From Pseudoduganella rivuli (lineage in GTDB: Bacteria; Pseudomonadota; Gammaproteobacteria; Burkholderiales; Burkholderiaceae_D), in contig NZ_WKJJ01000002.1 in the NCBI RefSeq assembly GCF_009674485.1, positions 62,001-126,000 of the forward strand: a stretch of DNA of 64,000 nt, read 5' to 3'. Of this stretch, positions 41,544 to 50,910 are shown one piece after another (the first letter of the stretch is position 1; every line of letters starts with the position of its first letter). The position numbers and the translations under genes are program-made. The notes below the pieces were generated by a model. It was not told where the DNA came from and did no database searches. It saw only the letters and a list, made by a program, of their open reading frames with translations.

Positions 41544-42365
41544 TTAACTGTTGTGCTTTCGGTGCGCCAGCGCCACAGTGGGCGCCACCAGCGCTTCATA
41601 CAGCGCGCCCGTCGGCCCATCCCAGGCCATGACCGCCGCTTGCTGGCGCGCCACAGTCGCCATGTCTCCCCGTGCAATCGGACCGCTCAGCGCCGGCGCC
41701 GCGCCCAGACGGAAAACATTGGCCAGGGTTTCCGAGGCCAGCGGTTGCGCCAGTTCGCGCGCCACCGGTTCCGGAATGCCGGCGGCCTGGTAGGCGCGCA
41801 GCGCCGCATCGAGCACCGTGGTCAGATAGTTACTGGCAAATACAGCCGCTGCGTGATAAACGGTTTTCGCCGCCGCATCGATGGCGACCGGACGGGCGCC
41901 GATGGCCCTCAACGCCGGTTCCAGCACGGCGATTGCCGCCGCGTCGCCTTCGATACCGCAAAACGTGCCGTTAAAAGCGGCAGCCACGCCGGCCGGATCG
42001 GCAAAGCTGCGGATCGGATGCACGCTGGCCACGTGGGCGCCCGCCGCGCGCGCCGCCCGCAGGCGGTCCGACGCCAGCGCACCGCTGCAATGGAATACGA
42101 TGGCGCCCTGTAGCGGCACACTGGCCGCCAGCGCTTCGCAGGCCGGCACGATCTGGTCGTCGGTCACCGACAGCATGTAGATATCGGCTGCGTGCAATGC
42201 GGCATAGGCATCTTGCGCCATGCCGGCGCCGATGAACGCCACCGCCTGGCGGGCGGACGGCAGCGAACGGGCCAGCACGTCCTGCAAATCAAACACGGTC
42301 CCGGCCCACAGGCGCCCGAACACGCGCCCCACGTGGCCGCCGCCAATGATGGAAAACCGTTGCAT
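41544..42365 (-). CDS. Rossmann-like/DUF2520 oxidoreductase-type protein
   Basis: A 273-aa protein. An N-terminal Rossmann fold (FSIIGGGHVGRVFGRLW, dinucleotide glycine motif; later YMLSVTDDQIVPACE and HCSGALASD) is followed by a DUF2520 helical domain (YHAAAVFASNYLTTVLDAAL). The layout resembles pyrroline-5-carboxylate reductase or ketopantoate reductase relatives, but no substrate is known. The start overlaps the DUF924 gene's stop (TGATG), so it is the last gene of that operon. Confidence 0.88.
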   Translation of the reverse strand: MQRFSIIGGGHVGRVFGRLWAGTVFDLQDVLARSLPSARQAVAFIGAGMAQDAYAALHAADIYMLSVTDDQIVPACEALAASVPLQGAIVFHCSGALASDRLRAARAAGAHVASVHPIRSFADPAGVAAAFNGTFCGIEGDAAAIAVLEPALRAIGARPVAIDAAAKTVYHAAAVFASNYLTTVLDAALRAYQAAGIPEPVARELAQPLASETLANVFRLGAAPALSGPIARGDMATVARQQAAVMAWDGPTGALYEALVAPTVALAHRKHNS

Positions 42366-42952
42366 CAGAAGCTGGACCCGGGCTGCTTGAGGAATTCACG
42401 CTCTTCCGCCGTCGATTCGCGTCCCAGGATCGCATTGCGGTGCGGGAAGCGGCCAAAGCGGCGGATCACGTCGTAATGGCGCCGCGCATAGTCATAGGTG
42501 CTGTCGAAACCCGACGCGGACGCGCGCAGCATGTCATACAAATCCAGCGAACGCTGTTGCATCGACAGCGATTCCGAATGCTCGAACGGCAGGAAGGCGA
42601 AAATGCGCTGCACGGGGGGCAGCGTCTGGTTGGCGCCACTATTGTCGAGCGCCAGCGCCGCTTCCAGCGCCAGCGCATCGCCCGCGAACGATTGCGGCGT
42701 GCCCCGGTACATATTGCGGGTGAACTGGTCCAGCACGATGATGCGCGCCAGCGTGCCCTGCGTGCCTTCGTCATCCCAGCGGCGCAAGCCGCCGGACAGC
42801 GCTTCCTCCACCACGTGGCCGAATTGCGCGGCGATCTGGCGGTCGAACTGGTCATCCTTGCGGAACCATTCCGGCCGTTGTGTATTGTGGCCCTTGACGC
42901 CGATGGGCAAGAACCAGAAATCCAGCACATCCTGTGCAGCAGTTAATTCCAT
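42365..42952 (-). CDS. DUF924-family protein
   Basis: A 195-aa helical protein of the DUF924 (YPO-type, TPR-like) family: VLDFWFLP at the start, ARIIVLDQFTRNMYRGTPQSFAGD in the centre, FLPFEHSESLSMQQ and GRFPHRNAILGRESTAEE near the end, all conserved. The biochemical role is unknown. Shine-Dalgarno AGGGAG; 12 bp after the MgtC/SapB gene and overlapping the DUF2520 gene by one base. Confidence 0.92.
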   Translation of the reverse strand: MELTAAQDVLDFWFLPIGVKGHNTQRPEWFRKDDQFDRQIAAQFGHVVEEALSGGLRRWDDEGTQGTLARIIVLDQFTRNMYRGTPQSFAGDALALEAALALDNSGANQTLPPVQRIFAFLPFEHSESLSMQQRSLDLYDMLRASASGFDSTYDYARRHYDVIRRFGRFPHRNAILGRESTAEEREFLKQPGSSF

Positions 42953-42964
42953 GAAGCTCCCTGA

Positions 42965-43708
42965 TCAGTTGCGTGCGTGCGATAACTGGAACCCGTCCAG
43001 CCCATCGAACTGCGACATTTCCTTTGCCAGTTCCGCCATCGTCGCGCCGGAACGTTTGCTCAGCGCGATGGCGACGAAACGCCATTCCTGCGCCTGGTGA
43101 TCGCTGCTGATCATCATCGATCCGCCCGCGATTTCATACCCCCGCTTCAGCGCGATGGCCCGTAGCTCCCGCTCTTCCGGCATGAAGCCTTCCTTGAAGC
43201 GCATCGTCATGGCGACAGCGTGGCGGGACGGCAGCCAGGCCTCGACCTTGGACAAGAAGATCATCGACATCGCGCACAGGAATCCCAATCCGATCGCGCC
43301 CAGGTAAAACCCCAGGCCGATCATGATGCCCATCGCCGACGACGCCCAGATCGATGCCGCCGTTGTCAGGCCGCTGATGTTGAACCCCTCGCGCATGATC
43401 ACGCCCGCGCCCAGGAAACCGATACCCGTCACGATCCCCTGCACCACGCGGGTGGGATCGGTGCCGATCAAATGCGACATGCTGCCGCCGTACCACATGT
43501 TCGGATAGCCGCAGATCACCGTCAATGCACACGATGCCATGCACACCAGGCCATAAGTCCGCATGCCCGCTGCACGCCCGTGGTACGAGCGTTCATATCC
43601 CACCACGAGGCCCAGCAACAGCGCCCCGACGATATTCAGCAGGATCAGCAGGTTGGTGGTCAACTCGCCGAGCGACCAGTAACCGGACAGGATGTGATAG
43701 GTGGGCAT
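42965..43708 (-). CDS. MgtC/SapB-family membrane protein
   Basis: A 247-aa protein with four to five N-terminal membrane helices: VGALLLGLVVGYERSYHGRA, then AGMRTYGLVCM, VVQGIVTGIGFLGAGVIM and GLTTAASIWASSAMG, the full MgtC signature. The C-terminal ~90 residues form an ACT-like cytoplasmic domain. MgtC homologues modulate F-type ATPase or phosphate uptake under Mg2+ stress. Several of the genes at 41.5-45.8 kb are close enough to be one transcript. Confidence 0.92.
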   Translation of the reverse strand: MPTYHILSGYWSLGELTTNLLILLNIVGALLLGLVVGYERSYHGRAAGMRTYGLVCMASCALTVICGYPNMWYGGSMSHLIGTDPTRVVQGIVTGIGFLGAGVIMREGFNISGLTTAASIWASSAMGIMIGLGFYLGAIGLGFLCAMSMIFLSKVEAWLPSRHAVAMTMRFKEGFMPEERELRAIALKRGYEIAGGSMMISSDHQAQEWRFVAIALSKRSGATMAELAKEMSQFDGLDGFQLSHARN

Positions 43709-43761
43709 GGCGCACTCCCTTTTTATTGTATGCGTAACTGTGCGGCGGCCGCCGAATGTCC

Positions 43762-44034
43762 TTACGCTTTGCCGGTGGCAGGCTTCTTCGTCAATTGCTT
43801 TTCAAATTCCTTATCGAGCTTGCTGATGCGCTGCGGCTTTTGCGGACCTTGCGAATTGACGAAGGCAACGAAGTCGTCCAGCTCCATCGGCGGACACAGC
43901 GGCGGCTTGCCCGGCCCCTCCGTCAGGAAGAAATGGCCGTTGCCGGTACGCGACATCGAATACATGCGGTTGCCGCTGCGCTCCTTCAATCGGTCGAGCG
44001 CATTGCTGGCTTTGGTGGATCGGGCGCTGCTCAT
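43762..44034 (-). CDS. Small conserved hypothetical protein
   Basis: 90 aa from ATG 44034, with GGAGG upstream and a four-base ATGA overlap with the aminopeptidase stop, which fixes the start (the frame is open to 44187). It is basic and soluble, with a central MYSMSRTGNGHFFLTEGPGK strand pair and a PMELDDFVAFVNSQ helix, ending in a Lys-rich tail. No known function; translational coupling to the peptidase is the only clue. Confidence 0.75.
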   Translation of the reverse strand: MSSARSTKASNALDRLKERSGNRMYSMSRTGNGHFFLTEGPGKPPLCPPMELDDFVAFVNSQGPQKPQRISKLDKEFEKQLTKKPATGKA

Positions 44035-45845
44035 AAAGCCTCCGTGCGCGTGTGCAGCCAGGCCAGCGCATCGCCGTCGAGCAGCGGCGCCAGGCGTGTG
44101 CGCACCACGGCGTGATAATCGTTGAGCCACTGGCGTTCGTCGTCGCGCATCAGCGATGGTTCGATGCAGCGCGTATCGATCGGGCACAGGGTCAGGGTTT
44201 CAAATTGCAGGAACGCGCCGAATTCCGTATCACCGGCGGGCACGTTCAGCACCAGGTTTTCAATCCGGATGCCCCACTGTCCCGGGCGGTACACGCCCGG
44301 TTCGATCGACGTGATCATGCCCGGCAACATGGCCGTCTGCACTTCCGGCATGGTGGATGGCGAAATCGATTGGGGTCCTTCATGCACGTTGAGGAAGAAG
44401 CCCACGCCGTGGCCCGTGCCGTGGCCGAAATCGATGCCTTCGGCCCACAGCGGCGCGCGGGCGATGGCGTCCAGCATGGGCGACTTCACGCCATGGGGGA
44501 ACCGCGCCCGCGACAAGGCAATCAAGCCTTTCAGCACCAGCGTGAAATCGCGCCGCTGTTCATCCGACACGGCGCCCACCGGCACCACGCGCGTGACATC
44601 CGTGGTGCCGCCCAGGTACTGGCCGCCGGAATCGATCAGCAGCAGGCCATCGCCCGCCACCACGGCGCAATCGGCCGGCTTGGCGCGGTAATGCATGATG
44701 GCGCCGTTGGCATTGAAGCCGGCAATGGTGCCGAAACTGGGGCTGATGAAATGGGGCCGCTGCGCGCGGGTCTGCGTCAGGCGCTCGCCCAATGCCACTT
44801 CGGTCAGCGGCGCCCGTTCAGGGTCGGCCAGTTGCGCATCGAGCCAGCACAGGAATTCGCACAGCGCGGCGCCATCCTGTTCCATCGTGGCGCGCACATG
44901 CTGCGCTTCGTCGCTGTTTTTTTGCGCTTTCGCCACGGTGGTGGGGTTGATGGCTTCCACCACGAGAATGCCGGCAGGCAGCGCCTGGCGCGTGCCATAG
45001 GTGACGCGGCGCGGGTCGAGCAGCACCGCGTCCGTTTCCGGCAGTGCGCCCAGGGCGTCGGCAAATTCGTGGTACGGCGCCACGTCGACGCCGGCTGCCG
45101 CCAACGCGGTCTCCAGCGCGGCCGGGATTTTGTGCTCCGCCACATACAAGGTGGCGCGCTGCGGTCCGATCACGGCATGGGCCACGAACACGGGATTGAA
45201 ATGCACGTCGGCGCCACGCAGGTTGAACAGCCACGCAATATCGTCCAGCGTGGAGATCACGTGATAGGCGGCGCCATGCGACGCCATGGCCGCGCGCAGC
45301 GCCGCCAGTTTTTCCGCACGCGGCGCCGCAGCATACGGCGCCATCAATTCAAACACGGGCTCCTGCGGCAAGCCGGGACGGTCGCGCCACACGTCATTCA
45401 GCAGGTCGGTTTCCGTATGCAGCACGATGTCGCGCTGCGCCAGTTTCTGGTCCAGCAGGCGCGCAATCGCCAGTCCGAGCACGGCGCCATCGGTGGCCAC
45501 CACCTGGCCTTGGCGCATATGGTCGGCCAGCCAGTCCACGTACAGCGTGCTGGCGCCGGACGGGATTTTCATCAGCGCGATGCCGGTGCCCTGCAACTCG
45601 TTTTCCGCCTGCGTCCAGTAGCGGGCATCGGTCCAGACGCCGGCAAAGTGCGCGGTGATGATCAGGGTGCCGACCGAACCGGTGAAACCGGACAGCCATT
45701 CGCGGCCTTGCCAGCGTGGCGGCAGGTATTCGGACAGGTGCGGGTCGGCGGATGGCACCAGCAAGGCGTCGATCCGTTGGCGCGCCATGGCTTCCCGCAC
45801 TGATGCGAGGCGGCCGGCGATGGCGGTAAGGTCTGGTTGGGGCAT
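44031..45845 (-). CDS. Aminopeptidase P-family Xaa-Pro peptidase (long form)
   Basis: A 604-aa member of the M24B family with the eukaryote-like three-domain layout: two creatinase-like N-terminal domains and a C-terminal pita-bread catalytic domain. Metal ligands are visible: Asp in LLLIDSGGQYLGGTTDVTR, His in GHGTGHGVGFFLNVHEGP, Glu in ITSIEPGVYRPGQWGIRIEN. It removes N-terminal residues preceding proline in the cytoplasm. The length (about 600) distinguishes it from the ~440-aa PepP. First gene of a probable minus-strand operon. Confidence 0.94.
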   Translation of the reverse strand: MPQPDLTAIAGRLASVREAMARQRIDALLVPSADPHLSEYLPPRWQGREWLSGFTGSVGTLIITAHFAGVWTDARYWTQAENELQGTGIALMKIPSGASTLYVDWLADHMRQGQVVATDGAVLGLAIARLLDQKLAQRDIVLHTETDLLNDVWRDRPGLPQEPVFELMAPYAAAPRAEKLAALRAAMASHGAAYHVISTLDDIAWLFNLRGADVHFNPVFVAHAVIGPQRATLYVAEHKIPAALETALAAAGVDVAPYHEFADALGALPETDAVLLDPRRVTYGTRQALPAGILVVEAINPTTVAKAQKNSDEAQHVRATMEQDGAALCEFLCWLDAQLADPERAPLTEVALGERLTQTRAQRPHFISPSFGTIAGFNANGAIMHYRAKPADCAVVAGDGLLLIDSGGQYLGGTTDVTRVVPVGAVSDEQRRDFTLVLKGLIALSRARFPHGVKSPMLDAIARAPLWAEGIDFGHGTGHGVGFFLNVHEGPQSISPSTMPEVQTAMLPGMITSIEPGVYRPGQWGIRIENLVLNVPAGDTEFGAFLQFETLTLCPIDTRCIEPSLMRDDERQWLNDYHAVVRTRLAPLLDGDALAWLHTRTEAL

Positions 45846-45959
45846 GAGCTGCGTAGTGCTGTCGACTTGGCTCTATCATACCTTGCGGCATGCCCGGCCG
45901 GGGCACTATATGGGCGTACTTGATGACCGCCCGTCACACCCCTGATGCATGGGCGGAGA

Positions 45960-46232
45960 TCAGTGCAGTGTACGTATCTCGTCCTGGTGGGTTTCGAATT
46001 CCGGTACGCGGCGCCGTTCCTGGTCCGGCGGCGGAACCGTGCCCTTGCCGGCGTCCGGCGCGGGCAACTGCGGCGCCGCCTGGTGCGCGCGATAACGGGA
46101 ACCAAGGTAATACGCGACCAGCGCGGCCACGCCCAGCCAGCCGGCGACGCGCCATATACCCCATCGGGAAATGGCCGCCGCCGTACCGCGCGCGACCAGG
46201 GTTTCGCCTACTTGGCGTGCCAGGGTTTCCAT
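45960..46232 (-). CDS. Small single-pass membrane protein
   Basis: A 90-aa protein with one membrane helix (about 28-45, WRVAGWLGVAALVAYYLGSR) and a Pro/Glu-rich C-terminal tail. The N-terminal 25 residues are amphipathic. No family recognised; GGAGCAAAC upstream is a fair ribosome-binding site. It could be a small regulator or assembly factor. Confidence 0.5.
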   Translation of the reverse strand: METLARQVGETLVARGTAAAISRWGIWRVAGWLGVAALVAYYLGSRYRAHQAAPQLPAPDAGKGTVPPPDQERRRVPEFETHQDEIRTLH

Positions 46233-46292
46233 GTTTGCTCCTCCGTTATCGGTGTGAGTGCCATGCCACAGCTTAATCCAACTATACGCCTG

Positions 46293-46316
46293 TCAGTGTT
46301 AGCGCACTAACACTGA
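46293..46316. promoter_or_regulatory. 24-bp palindrome between the Crp-like gene and the small membrane gene
   Basis: TCAGTGTTAG-CGCA-CTAACACTGA is a perfect 10-bp inverted repeat. It lies 17 bp beyond the Crp-like stop codon and 60 bp before the next start. Lacking a T-run on either side, it may be an operator rather than a terminator. Confidence 0.45.
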
Positions 46317-46332
46317 TTTCAGCAGACCAGCC

Positions 46333-47037
46333 TCACCCTTGCGCTTCGAAATGACGCAACCCATCCAGGTCCAGGATGCGGATGCCACCATAGTCGAGCC
46401 GCAGCAAACCCTGCTTCTCCAGCACTTGCAACGCCTGGTTGGCGCGCTGGCGCGAAGCGCCCGACAGCAAGCCTACTTCTTCCTGCGAAATCTGCACCAG
46501 ATGGTCCGTGCCCGGATACAGCTGCGTATTGAACAGCCCGGCCAGGCAGCGCGCCACGCGCGTATCGACATCGAGCAGGCGGTCGTTTTCCACCATGCCG
46601 ATAAACTGGCCCAGTCGTTCATTCAATTGCATCAGCAAAAAGCGCGTGAACGGCAAACTTGTTTCTAACAGCCAATTAAAAGTGTCGGCAGGCATGCGCG
46701 CTATGCGGCTGTCACGCAACGCCATGGCGTCGTATTTACGCAATTCGTTTTTCAGCAGCGATCCTTCGCCAAACCAGCTGCCGGCCGGCACGCCGGTAAA
46801 CGTCACGCTTTTGCCGTTCGGCGAAAAGTTATTCATCTTGACCATGCCGCTGATGATGCCCACCCAGTGGTCCACCACCTCGCCCTTGCGGCAGACGAAA
46901 CCGCCCTTCGGCACGAATACTTCATAGCACTCCGCGTCCACGCGGGCCATTTGCTCCGGCGTCAGCACGGGCGCCCACGTGGCCGCGTGGATGGATTCAA
47001 GCAAAGTCGGATGCTGAGTTGGTTGCTTAGTAGTCAT
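46333..47037 (-). CDS. Crp/Fnr-family transcriptional regulator
   Basis: A 234-aa protein with an N-terminal cyclic-nucleotide-binding fold (FVPKGGFVCRKGEVVDHWVGI, AGSWFGEGSLL) and a C-terminal winged helix (QISQEEVGLLSGASRQRANQALQVLEKQG). The cAMP-contact Arg-Ser pair of Crp and the four Cys of Fnr are absent, so another effector is likely. It is divergent from the acyl-CoA ligase/ABC operon, and an Fnr-like half-palindrome sits between them, pointing to direct control of that operon and of itself. Confidence 0.9.
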   Translation of the reverse strand: MTTKQPTQHPTLLESIHAATWAPVLTPEQMARVDAECYEVFVPKGGFVCRKGEVVDHWVGIISGMVKMNNFSPNGKSVTFTGVPAGSWFGEGSLLKNELRKYDAMALRDSRIARMPADTFNWLLETSLPFTRFLLMQLNERLGQFIGMVENDRLLDVDTRVARCLAGLFNTQLYPGTDHLVQISQEEVGLLSGASRQRANQALQVLEKQGLLRLDYGGIRILDLDGLRHFEAQG

Positions 47038-47064
47038 TGTTGCGGGGCAACGTCAAAAAGTCGT

Positions 47065-47078
47065 TTGATTGTCGTCAA
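47065..47078. promoter_or_regulatory. Fnr/Crp-like operator
   Basis: TTGAT-TGTC-GTCAA differs by one base from the TTGAT-N4-ATCAA box. It is 28 bp from the regulator start and in the shared promoter region. Flanking CGTCAAAAAG repeats (47051 and 47073) could be additional half-sites. Confidence 0.45.
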
Positions 47079-47118
47079 AAAGACAACATGGCTGAGAAAC
47101 GCAGGCTAATATTCATCA

Positions 47119-47149
47119 CACTTAAAAGGCACTTAAAAAAAGCACTTAA
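47119..47149 (+). repeat. Three CACTTAA repeats upstream of the acyl-CoA ligase
   Basis: CACTTAA occurs at 47119, 47130 and 47143, 11 and 13 bp apart, close to one helical turn. The position (47-78 bp before the ligase start) suggests activator binding or an A-tract-rich bend. Confidence 0.3.
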
Positions 47150-47196
47150 CACAATTATCGCAGCTTCATCCAACCGGGGCTATGAAGGAGACGAAA

Positions 47197-49140
47197 GTGC
47201 AGACAGCTATGGACACATTCCCACGCCGCTTGTTGCAGCATGGGAAGGAACGGCCCCACAAGCCGGCGTACCGTGAGAAATATCTTGGTATCTGGCAAAC
47301 GTGGAACTGGTCCCAGGTCAATGACGAAGTCCGCGCGCTGGCGTGCGGACTGGCTGCGCTGGGCTTCCAGCGCGGCATGAACCTCGCCATCATCGGCGAT
47401 AACCGGCCCCGGCTGTATTGGGCCATGCTGGCGGCCCAGTGCCTGGGCGGCGTGCCGGTGCCGTTGTACCAGGACGCGCCGGCGGCCGACATGGCCTTCG
47501 TCCTGGATAACGCGGAAATTGAATTTGCCGTAGTGGAAGACCAGGAACAGGTCGACAAGCTGCTGGAATTAAAGGAACAGTGCCCCCGCATCGCGCACAT
47601 CCTGTTTGACGATGAGCGCGGCATGCGCCATTACACGCACAAGGAACTGCAATCGTTCGCCAAGGTCCAGGAACTGGGCCGCGCCTACGACCAGGCCCAT
47701 CCCGGCTTCTTCGAAGCCCAGGTCGAAGAGGGCCGCAGCAGCGATAACGCCGTCATCTTGTATACGTCCGGCACCACGGGCAAACCCAAAGGCGTGTGCC
47801 AGACCCACCACGCGCTGATGTCGGCCGGCGCCGGCAGCGTGGGCTTCGACAACCTGACCGACAGCGAAGACATCCTGTCGTACCTGCCGATGGCGTGGGT
47901 CGGCGATTGCCTGTTTTCGCTGGCGCAAGCCATGGTGGCCGGCTTCACCGTCAATTGCCCGGAATCCGGCGAAACCGTGATGACGGACATGCGTGAAATC
48001 GGCCCGACCTGCTACTTCGCGCCGCCCCGCGTGTTTGAAAACCTGCTGACCAACGTGACGATCCGCATGGATGACGCGGGATCGCTGAAGAAAGGCATGT
48101 TCGACTACTTCATGGGCGTGGCCAGGCGTGTCGGCGCCGATATTCTGGACGGCAAGCCCGTCGCTTTCGGCGACCGGATCAAATACGCGCTGGGCAACGT
48201 GCTGATATACGGCCCGCTGAAAAATGTGCTGGGCATGTCGCGCATCCGCGTGGCCTACACGGCGGGCGCCGCCATCGGCCCCGACCTGTTCCGCTTTTAC
48301 CGCTCGATCGGCGTCAACCTCAAGCAACTGTACGGTTCCACGGAAACCTGCGCCTACGTGTGCCTGCAGCCGGACGGCAAGATCAAGTTCGACAGCGTCG
48401 GCCTGCCCGCGCCGGGTGTGGAAGTCAAACTGGCGGACAATGGCGAAGTGCTGGTGAAGTCCGCCACGTTGATGGACGGTTATTACAAGCGGCCCGACGC
48501 CACGGCCGAGGCAATCGACCAGCACGGCTACTTCCACACGGGCGATGCCGGCATGTTCGACAGCGAAGGCCACTTGAAAATCATCGACCGCGCCGCCGAT
48601 GTGGGCCGCATGAATTGCGGCACCATGTTCGCGCCGAACTATATCGAAAACAAGCTCAAGTTCTTCCCGTACATCAAGGAAGCAGTGGCCTTCGGCCATG
48701 GCCGCGACCAGGTGTGCGCCTTCATCAACATCGACATGGGCGCGGTCGGCAACTGGGCCGAACGCCGCGGCATTGCCTATTCCGGCTATACCGACCTGGC
48801 ATCGCATCCGTCCACCTATGAATTGATGCAGGAATGCGTGGAACAGGTCAACGCGGGCCTGGCGGCCGAGCCAATGATGGGCAACACGCAAATTTCCCGC
48901 TTCCTCGTGCTGCACAAGGAACTGGACCCGGACGACGATGAACTGACCCGTACCCGTAAGGTGCGCCGCAAGTTCGTTGCTGAAAAATATGCGGTGCTGA
49001 TCGACGCCCTGTACGACGGCAAGTCATCGCAATTCATCGAGACCCAGGTCAAGTTCGAGGATGGCCGCACCGGCAAGGTGTCGGCGGACCTCCAGATCCG
49101 GGATTGCAAGAAGCTGCCAGCCGTGCAGGCTGCGGCCTGA
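47197..49140 (+). CDS. Long-chain-type acyl-CoA synthetase (AMP-forming)
   Basis: About 647 aa from GTG 47197, seven bases after AAGGAG; the ATG at 47182 has no Shine-Dalgarno. ANL-family motifs: P-loop ILYTSGTTGKPKGVCQTHH, LKQLYGSTETCAYVCLQ (A5), HTGDAGMFDSEGHLKIIDR (A7/A8) and a C-terminal catalytic Lys region KVRRKF. FadD/AcsL-like in length. It activates a carboxylic acid to its CoA thioester in the cytoplasm. It leads an eight-gene operon with a LIV-type importer, so its substrate is probably the imported acid; aromatic or branched-chain acids are guesses. Confidence 0.92.
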   Translation: MQTAMDTFPRRLLQHGKERPHKPAYREKYLGIWQTWNWSQVNDEVRALACGLAALGFQRGMNLAIIGDNRPRLYWAMLAAQCLGGVPVPLYQDAPAADMAFVLDNAEIEFAVVEDQEQVDKLLELKEQCPRIAHILFDDERGMRHYTHKELQSFAKVQELGRAYDQAHPGFFEAQVEEGRSSDNAVILYTSGTTGKPKGVCQTHHALMSAGAGSVGFDNLTDSEDILSYLPMAWVGDCLFSLAQAMVAGFTVNCPESGETVMTDMREIGPTCYFAPPRVFENLLTNVTIRMDDAGSLKKGMFDYFMGVARRVGADILDGKPVAFGDRIKYALGNVLIYGPLKNVLGMSRIRVAYTAGAAIGPDLFRFYRSIGVNLKQLYGSTETCAYVCLQPDGKIKFDSVGLPAPGVEVKLADNGEVLVKSATLMDGYYKRPDATAEAIDQHGYFHTGDAGMFDSEGHLKIIDRAADVGRMNCGTMFAPNYIENKLKFFPYIKEAVAFGHGRDQVCAFINIDMGAVGNWAERRGIAYSGYTDLASHPSTYELMQECVEQVNAGLAAEPMMGNTQISRFLVLHKELDPDDDELTRTRKVRRKFVAEKYAVLIDALYDGKSSQFIETQVKFEDGRTGKVSADLQIRDCKKLPAVQAAA

Positions 49141-49163
49141 CCACGGTGACCGAGGAGACCCGC

Positions 49164-49979
49164 ATGCAAATGAATGAACCCGATGCGCTGTTCAACGCAG
49201 CGCGCCGCATCGGTCCGGAAATCCTGGACTTGCGCAATATTTCGCTGTCGTTTGGCGGCGTCAAGGCGCTGACCAATATTTCGTTCAACGTGCGCCAGCA
49301 CGAAATCCGCGCCATCATCGGCCCCAACGGCGCCGGCAAGAGCTCGATGCTGAACGTGATCAATGGCGTGTACCGCCCGCAGGAAGGCGAAATCATTTTC
49401 CGCGGCGAGCACCGCAAGAACATGGATTGCCACCAGGCCGCGAAATCCGGCATTGCCCGCACCTTCCAGAACATCGCGCTGTTCAAGGGCATGACGGTAC
49501 TCGACAACATCATGACCGGCCGTAATCTCAAGATGAAGTCGAACTTCCTGATGCAGGCGCTGTACTGGGGCCCGGCGCGGCGCGAGGAAATCGAGCACCG
49601 CAAGAAGTGCGAAGAAATCATCGACTTCCTGGAAATCCAGGCCATCCGCAAGACGCCGGTCGGCCGCCTGCCGTACGGCTTGCAAAAACGCGTGGAACTG
49701 GCCCGCGCGCTGGCCGCCGAACCGGAAATCCTGCTGCTCGATGAGCCGATGGCCGGCATGAACGTGGAAGAAAAACAGGACATGTGCCGCTTCATCCTCG
49801 ACGTCAACGACCAGTTCGGCACGACCATCGTGCTGATCGAGCACGACATGGGCGTGGTGATGGATATTTCGGACCGCGTGGTGGTGCTGGACTATGGCAA
49901 AAAGATCGGCGACGGCACGCCGGACGAAGTGCGCAGCAACCAGGATGTGATCAAGGCTTACCTCGGCGCCGCGCACTGA
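49164..49979 (+). CDS. LIV-type ABC transporter ATPase (LivG-like)
   Basis: 271 aa from ATG 49164 with GAGGAG upstream. Walker A GPNGAGKSS, Q-loop ARTFQNIALF, signature LPYGLQKRVELARALA (LSGGQ variant typical of LivG), Walker B LLLDEPMAGMN and H-loop IEHDMGVV. The long linker insert and C-terminal Y-L-G ending fit LivG. It pairs with the LivF-like ATPase encoded at 53358 to power the LivH/LivM-like permease. Confidence 0.93.
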   Translation: MQMNEPDALFNAARRIGPEILDLRNISLSFGGVKALTNISFNVRQHEIRAIIGPNGAGKSSMLNVINGVYRPQEGEIIFRGEHRKNMDCHQAAKSGIARTFQNIALFKGMTVLDNIMTGRNLKMKSNFLMQALYWGPARREEIEHRKKCEEIIDFLEIQAIRKTPVGRLPYGLQKRVELARALAAEPEILLLDEPMAGMNVEEKQDMCRFILDVNDQFGTTIVLIEHDMGVVMDISDRVVVLDYGKKIGDGTPDEVRSNQDVIKAYLGAAH

Positions 49980-49995
49980 TAAAGGGGATATTGAA

Positions 49996-50898
49996 ATGAA
50001 CCTGAGTTTTTTCTTCGAAGTGCTGATTGGCGGCCTGCTGTCCGGCGTCATGTATGCGCTGGTGGCGATCGGCTTCGTGCTGATTTATAAGGCGTCCGGC
50101 GTCTTCAATTTCGCCCAGGGCGCCATGGTGTTCTTTGCCGCGCTGACCTGCGTCGGCATCATGGATAAATTCGGCCTGTCGCTATGGCTGGCGATTCCCG
50201 GCACCGTGCTGGCCATGATAGCCCTGGGCCTGGCCATCGAGCGGGTGGTGTTGCGGCCGCTGGTGAACCAGCCGGAAATCACGCTGTTCATGGCCACCAT
50301 CGGCCTGACCTTCTTTATCGAAGGCCTGGCGCAACTGCTGTGGGGTAACCAGGTGCACAAGCTGGAATTACCGATCGAGGACGTGCCGCTGGAATTCCTC
50401 GCCGACAAATTCAACATCATCGTGTCGCAATTCGACGTGATGGCGGCCGGCGTGTGCGCCATCATGGTGGCCGTGCTGTCGCTGGTGTTCTCGAAAACCA
50501 AAGTGGGCCGCGCCCTGCGCGCGGTGGCTGACGACCACCAGGCCGCGCTGGCGGTCGGCATTCCGCTGCAGCGCATCTGGGCCATCCTGTGGGCCGTGGC
50601 GGGCATGGTGGCGCTGGTGGCGGGCTTGCTGTGGGGCGCGCGCAATGGCGTGCAGTTCGCGCTGACCTTCATTGCGCTGAAAGCGTTGCCGGTGCTGATC
50701 CTGGGCGGCTTTACCTCGGTACCAGGCGCCATTGTCGGCGGCTTGATCATCGGCGCATCGGAAAAACTGGCCGAGGTGTACATTGGCCCGATGGTCGGCG
50801 GCGGGATCGAAGGCTGGTTCCCGTATGTGCTGGCATTGCTGTTCCTGCTGGTCCGTCCCGAAGGTCTCTTCGGCGAAAAAATCATCCGTCGTATATAA
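49996..50898 (+). CDS. LIV-type ABC permease (LivH-like)
   Basis: A 300-aa permease with eight hydrophobic helices: IGGLLSGVMYALVAIGFVLI at the start and FIALKALPVLILGGFTSVPG as the EAA-like coupling loop, followed by ALLFLLVRPEGLFG, the characteristic LivH ending. AAGGGG upstream of the start. It forms the inner-membrane channel with the next gene product. Confidence 0.93.
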   Translation: MNLSFFFEVLIGGLLSGVMYALVAIGFVLIYKASGVFNFAQGAMVFFAALTCVGIMDKFGLSLWLAIPGTVLAMIALGLAIERVVLRPLVNQPEITLFMATIGLTFFIEGLAQLLWGNQVHKLELPIEDVPLEFLADKFNIIVSQFDVMAAGVCAIMVAVLSLVFSKTKVGRALRAVADDHQAALAVGIPLQRIWAILWAVAGMVALVAGLLWGARNGVQFALTFIALKALPVLILGGFTSVPGAIVGGLIIGASEKLAEVYIGPMVGGGIEGWFPYVLALLFLLVRPEGLFGEKIIRRI

Positions 50899-50910
50899 CA
50901 AGGAGCCGTC

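Noticed and set aside
44052..45803. 583-codon antisense frame across the aminopeptidase P gene
   Set aside because: Gln/Arg/His-rich shadow with no recognisable fold.
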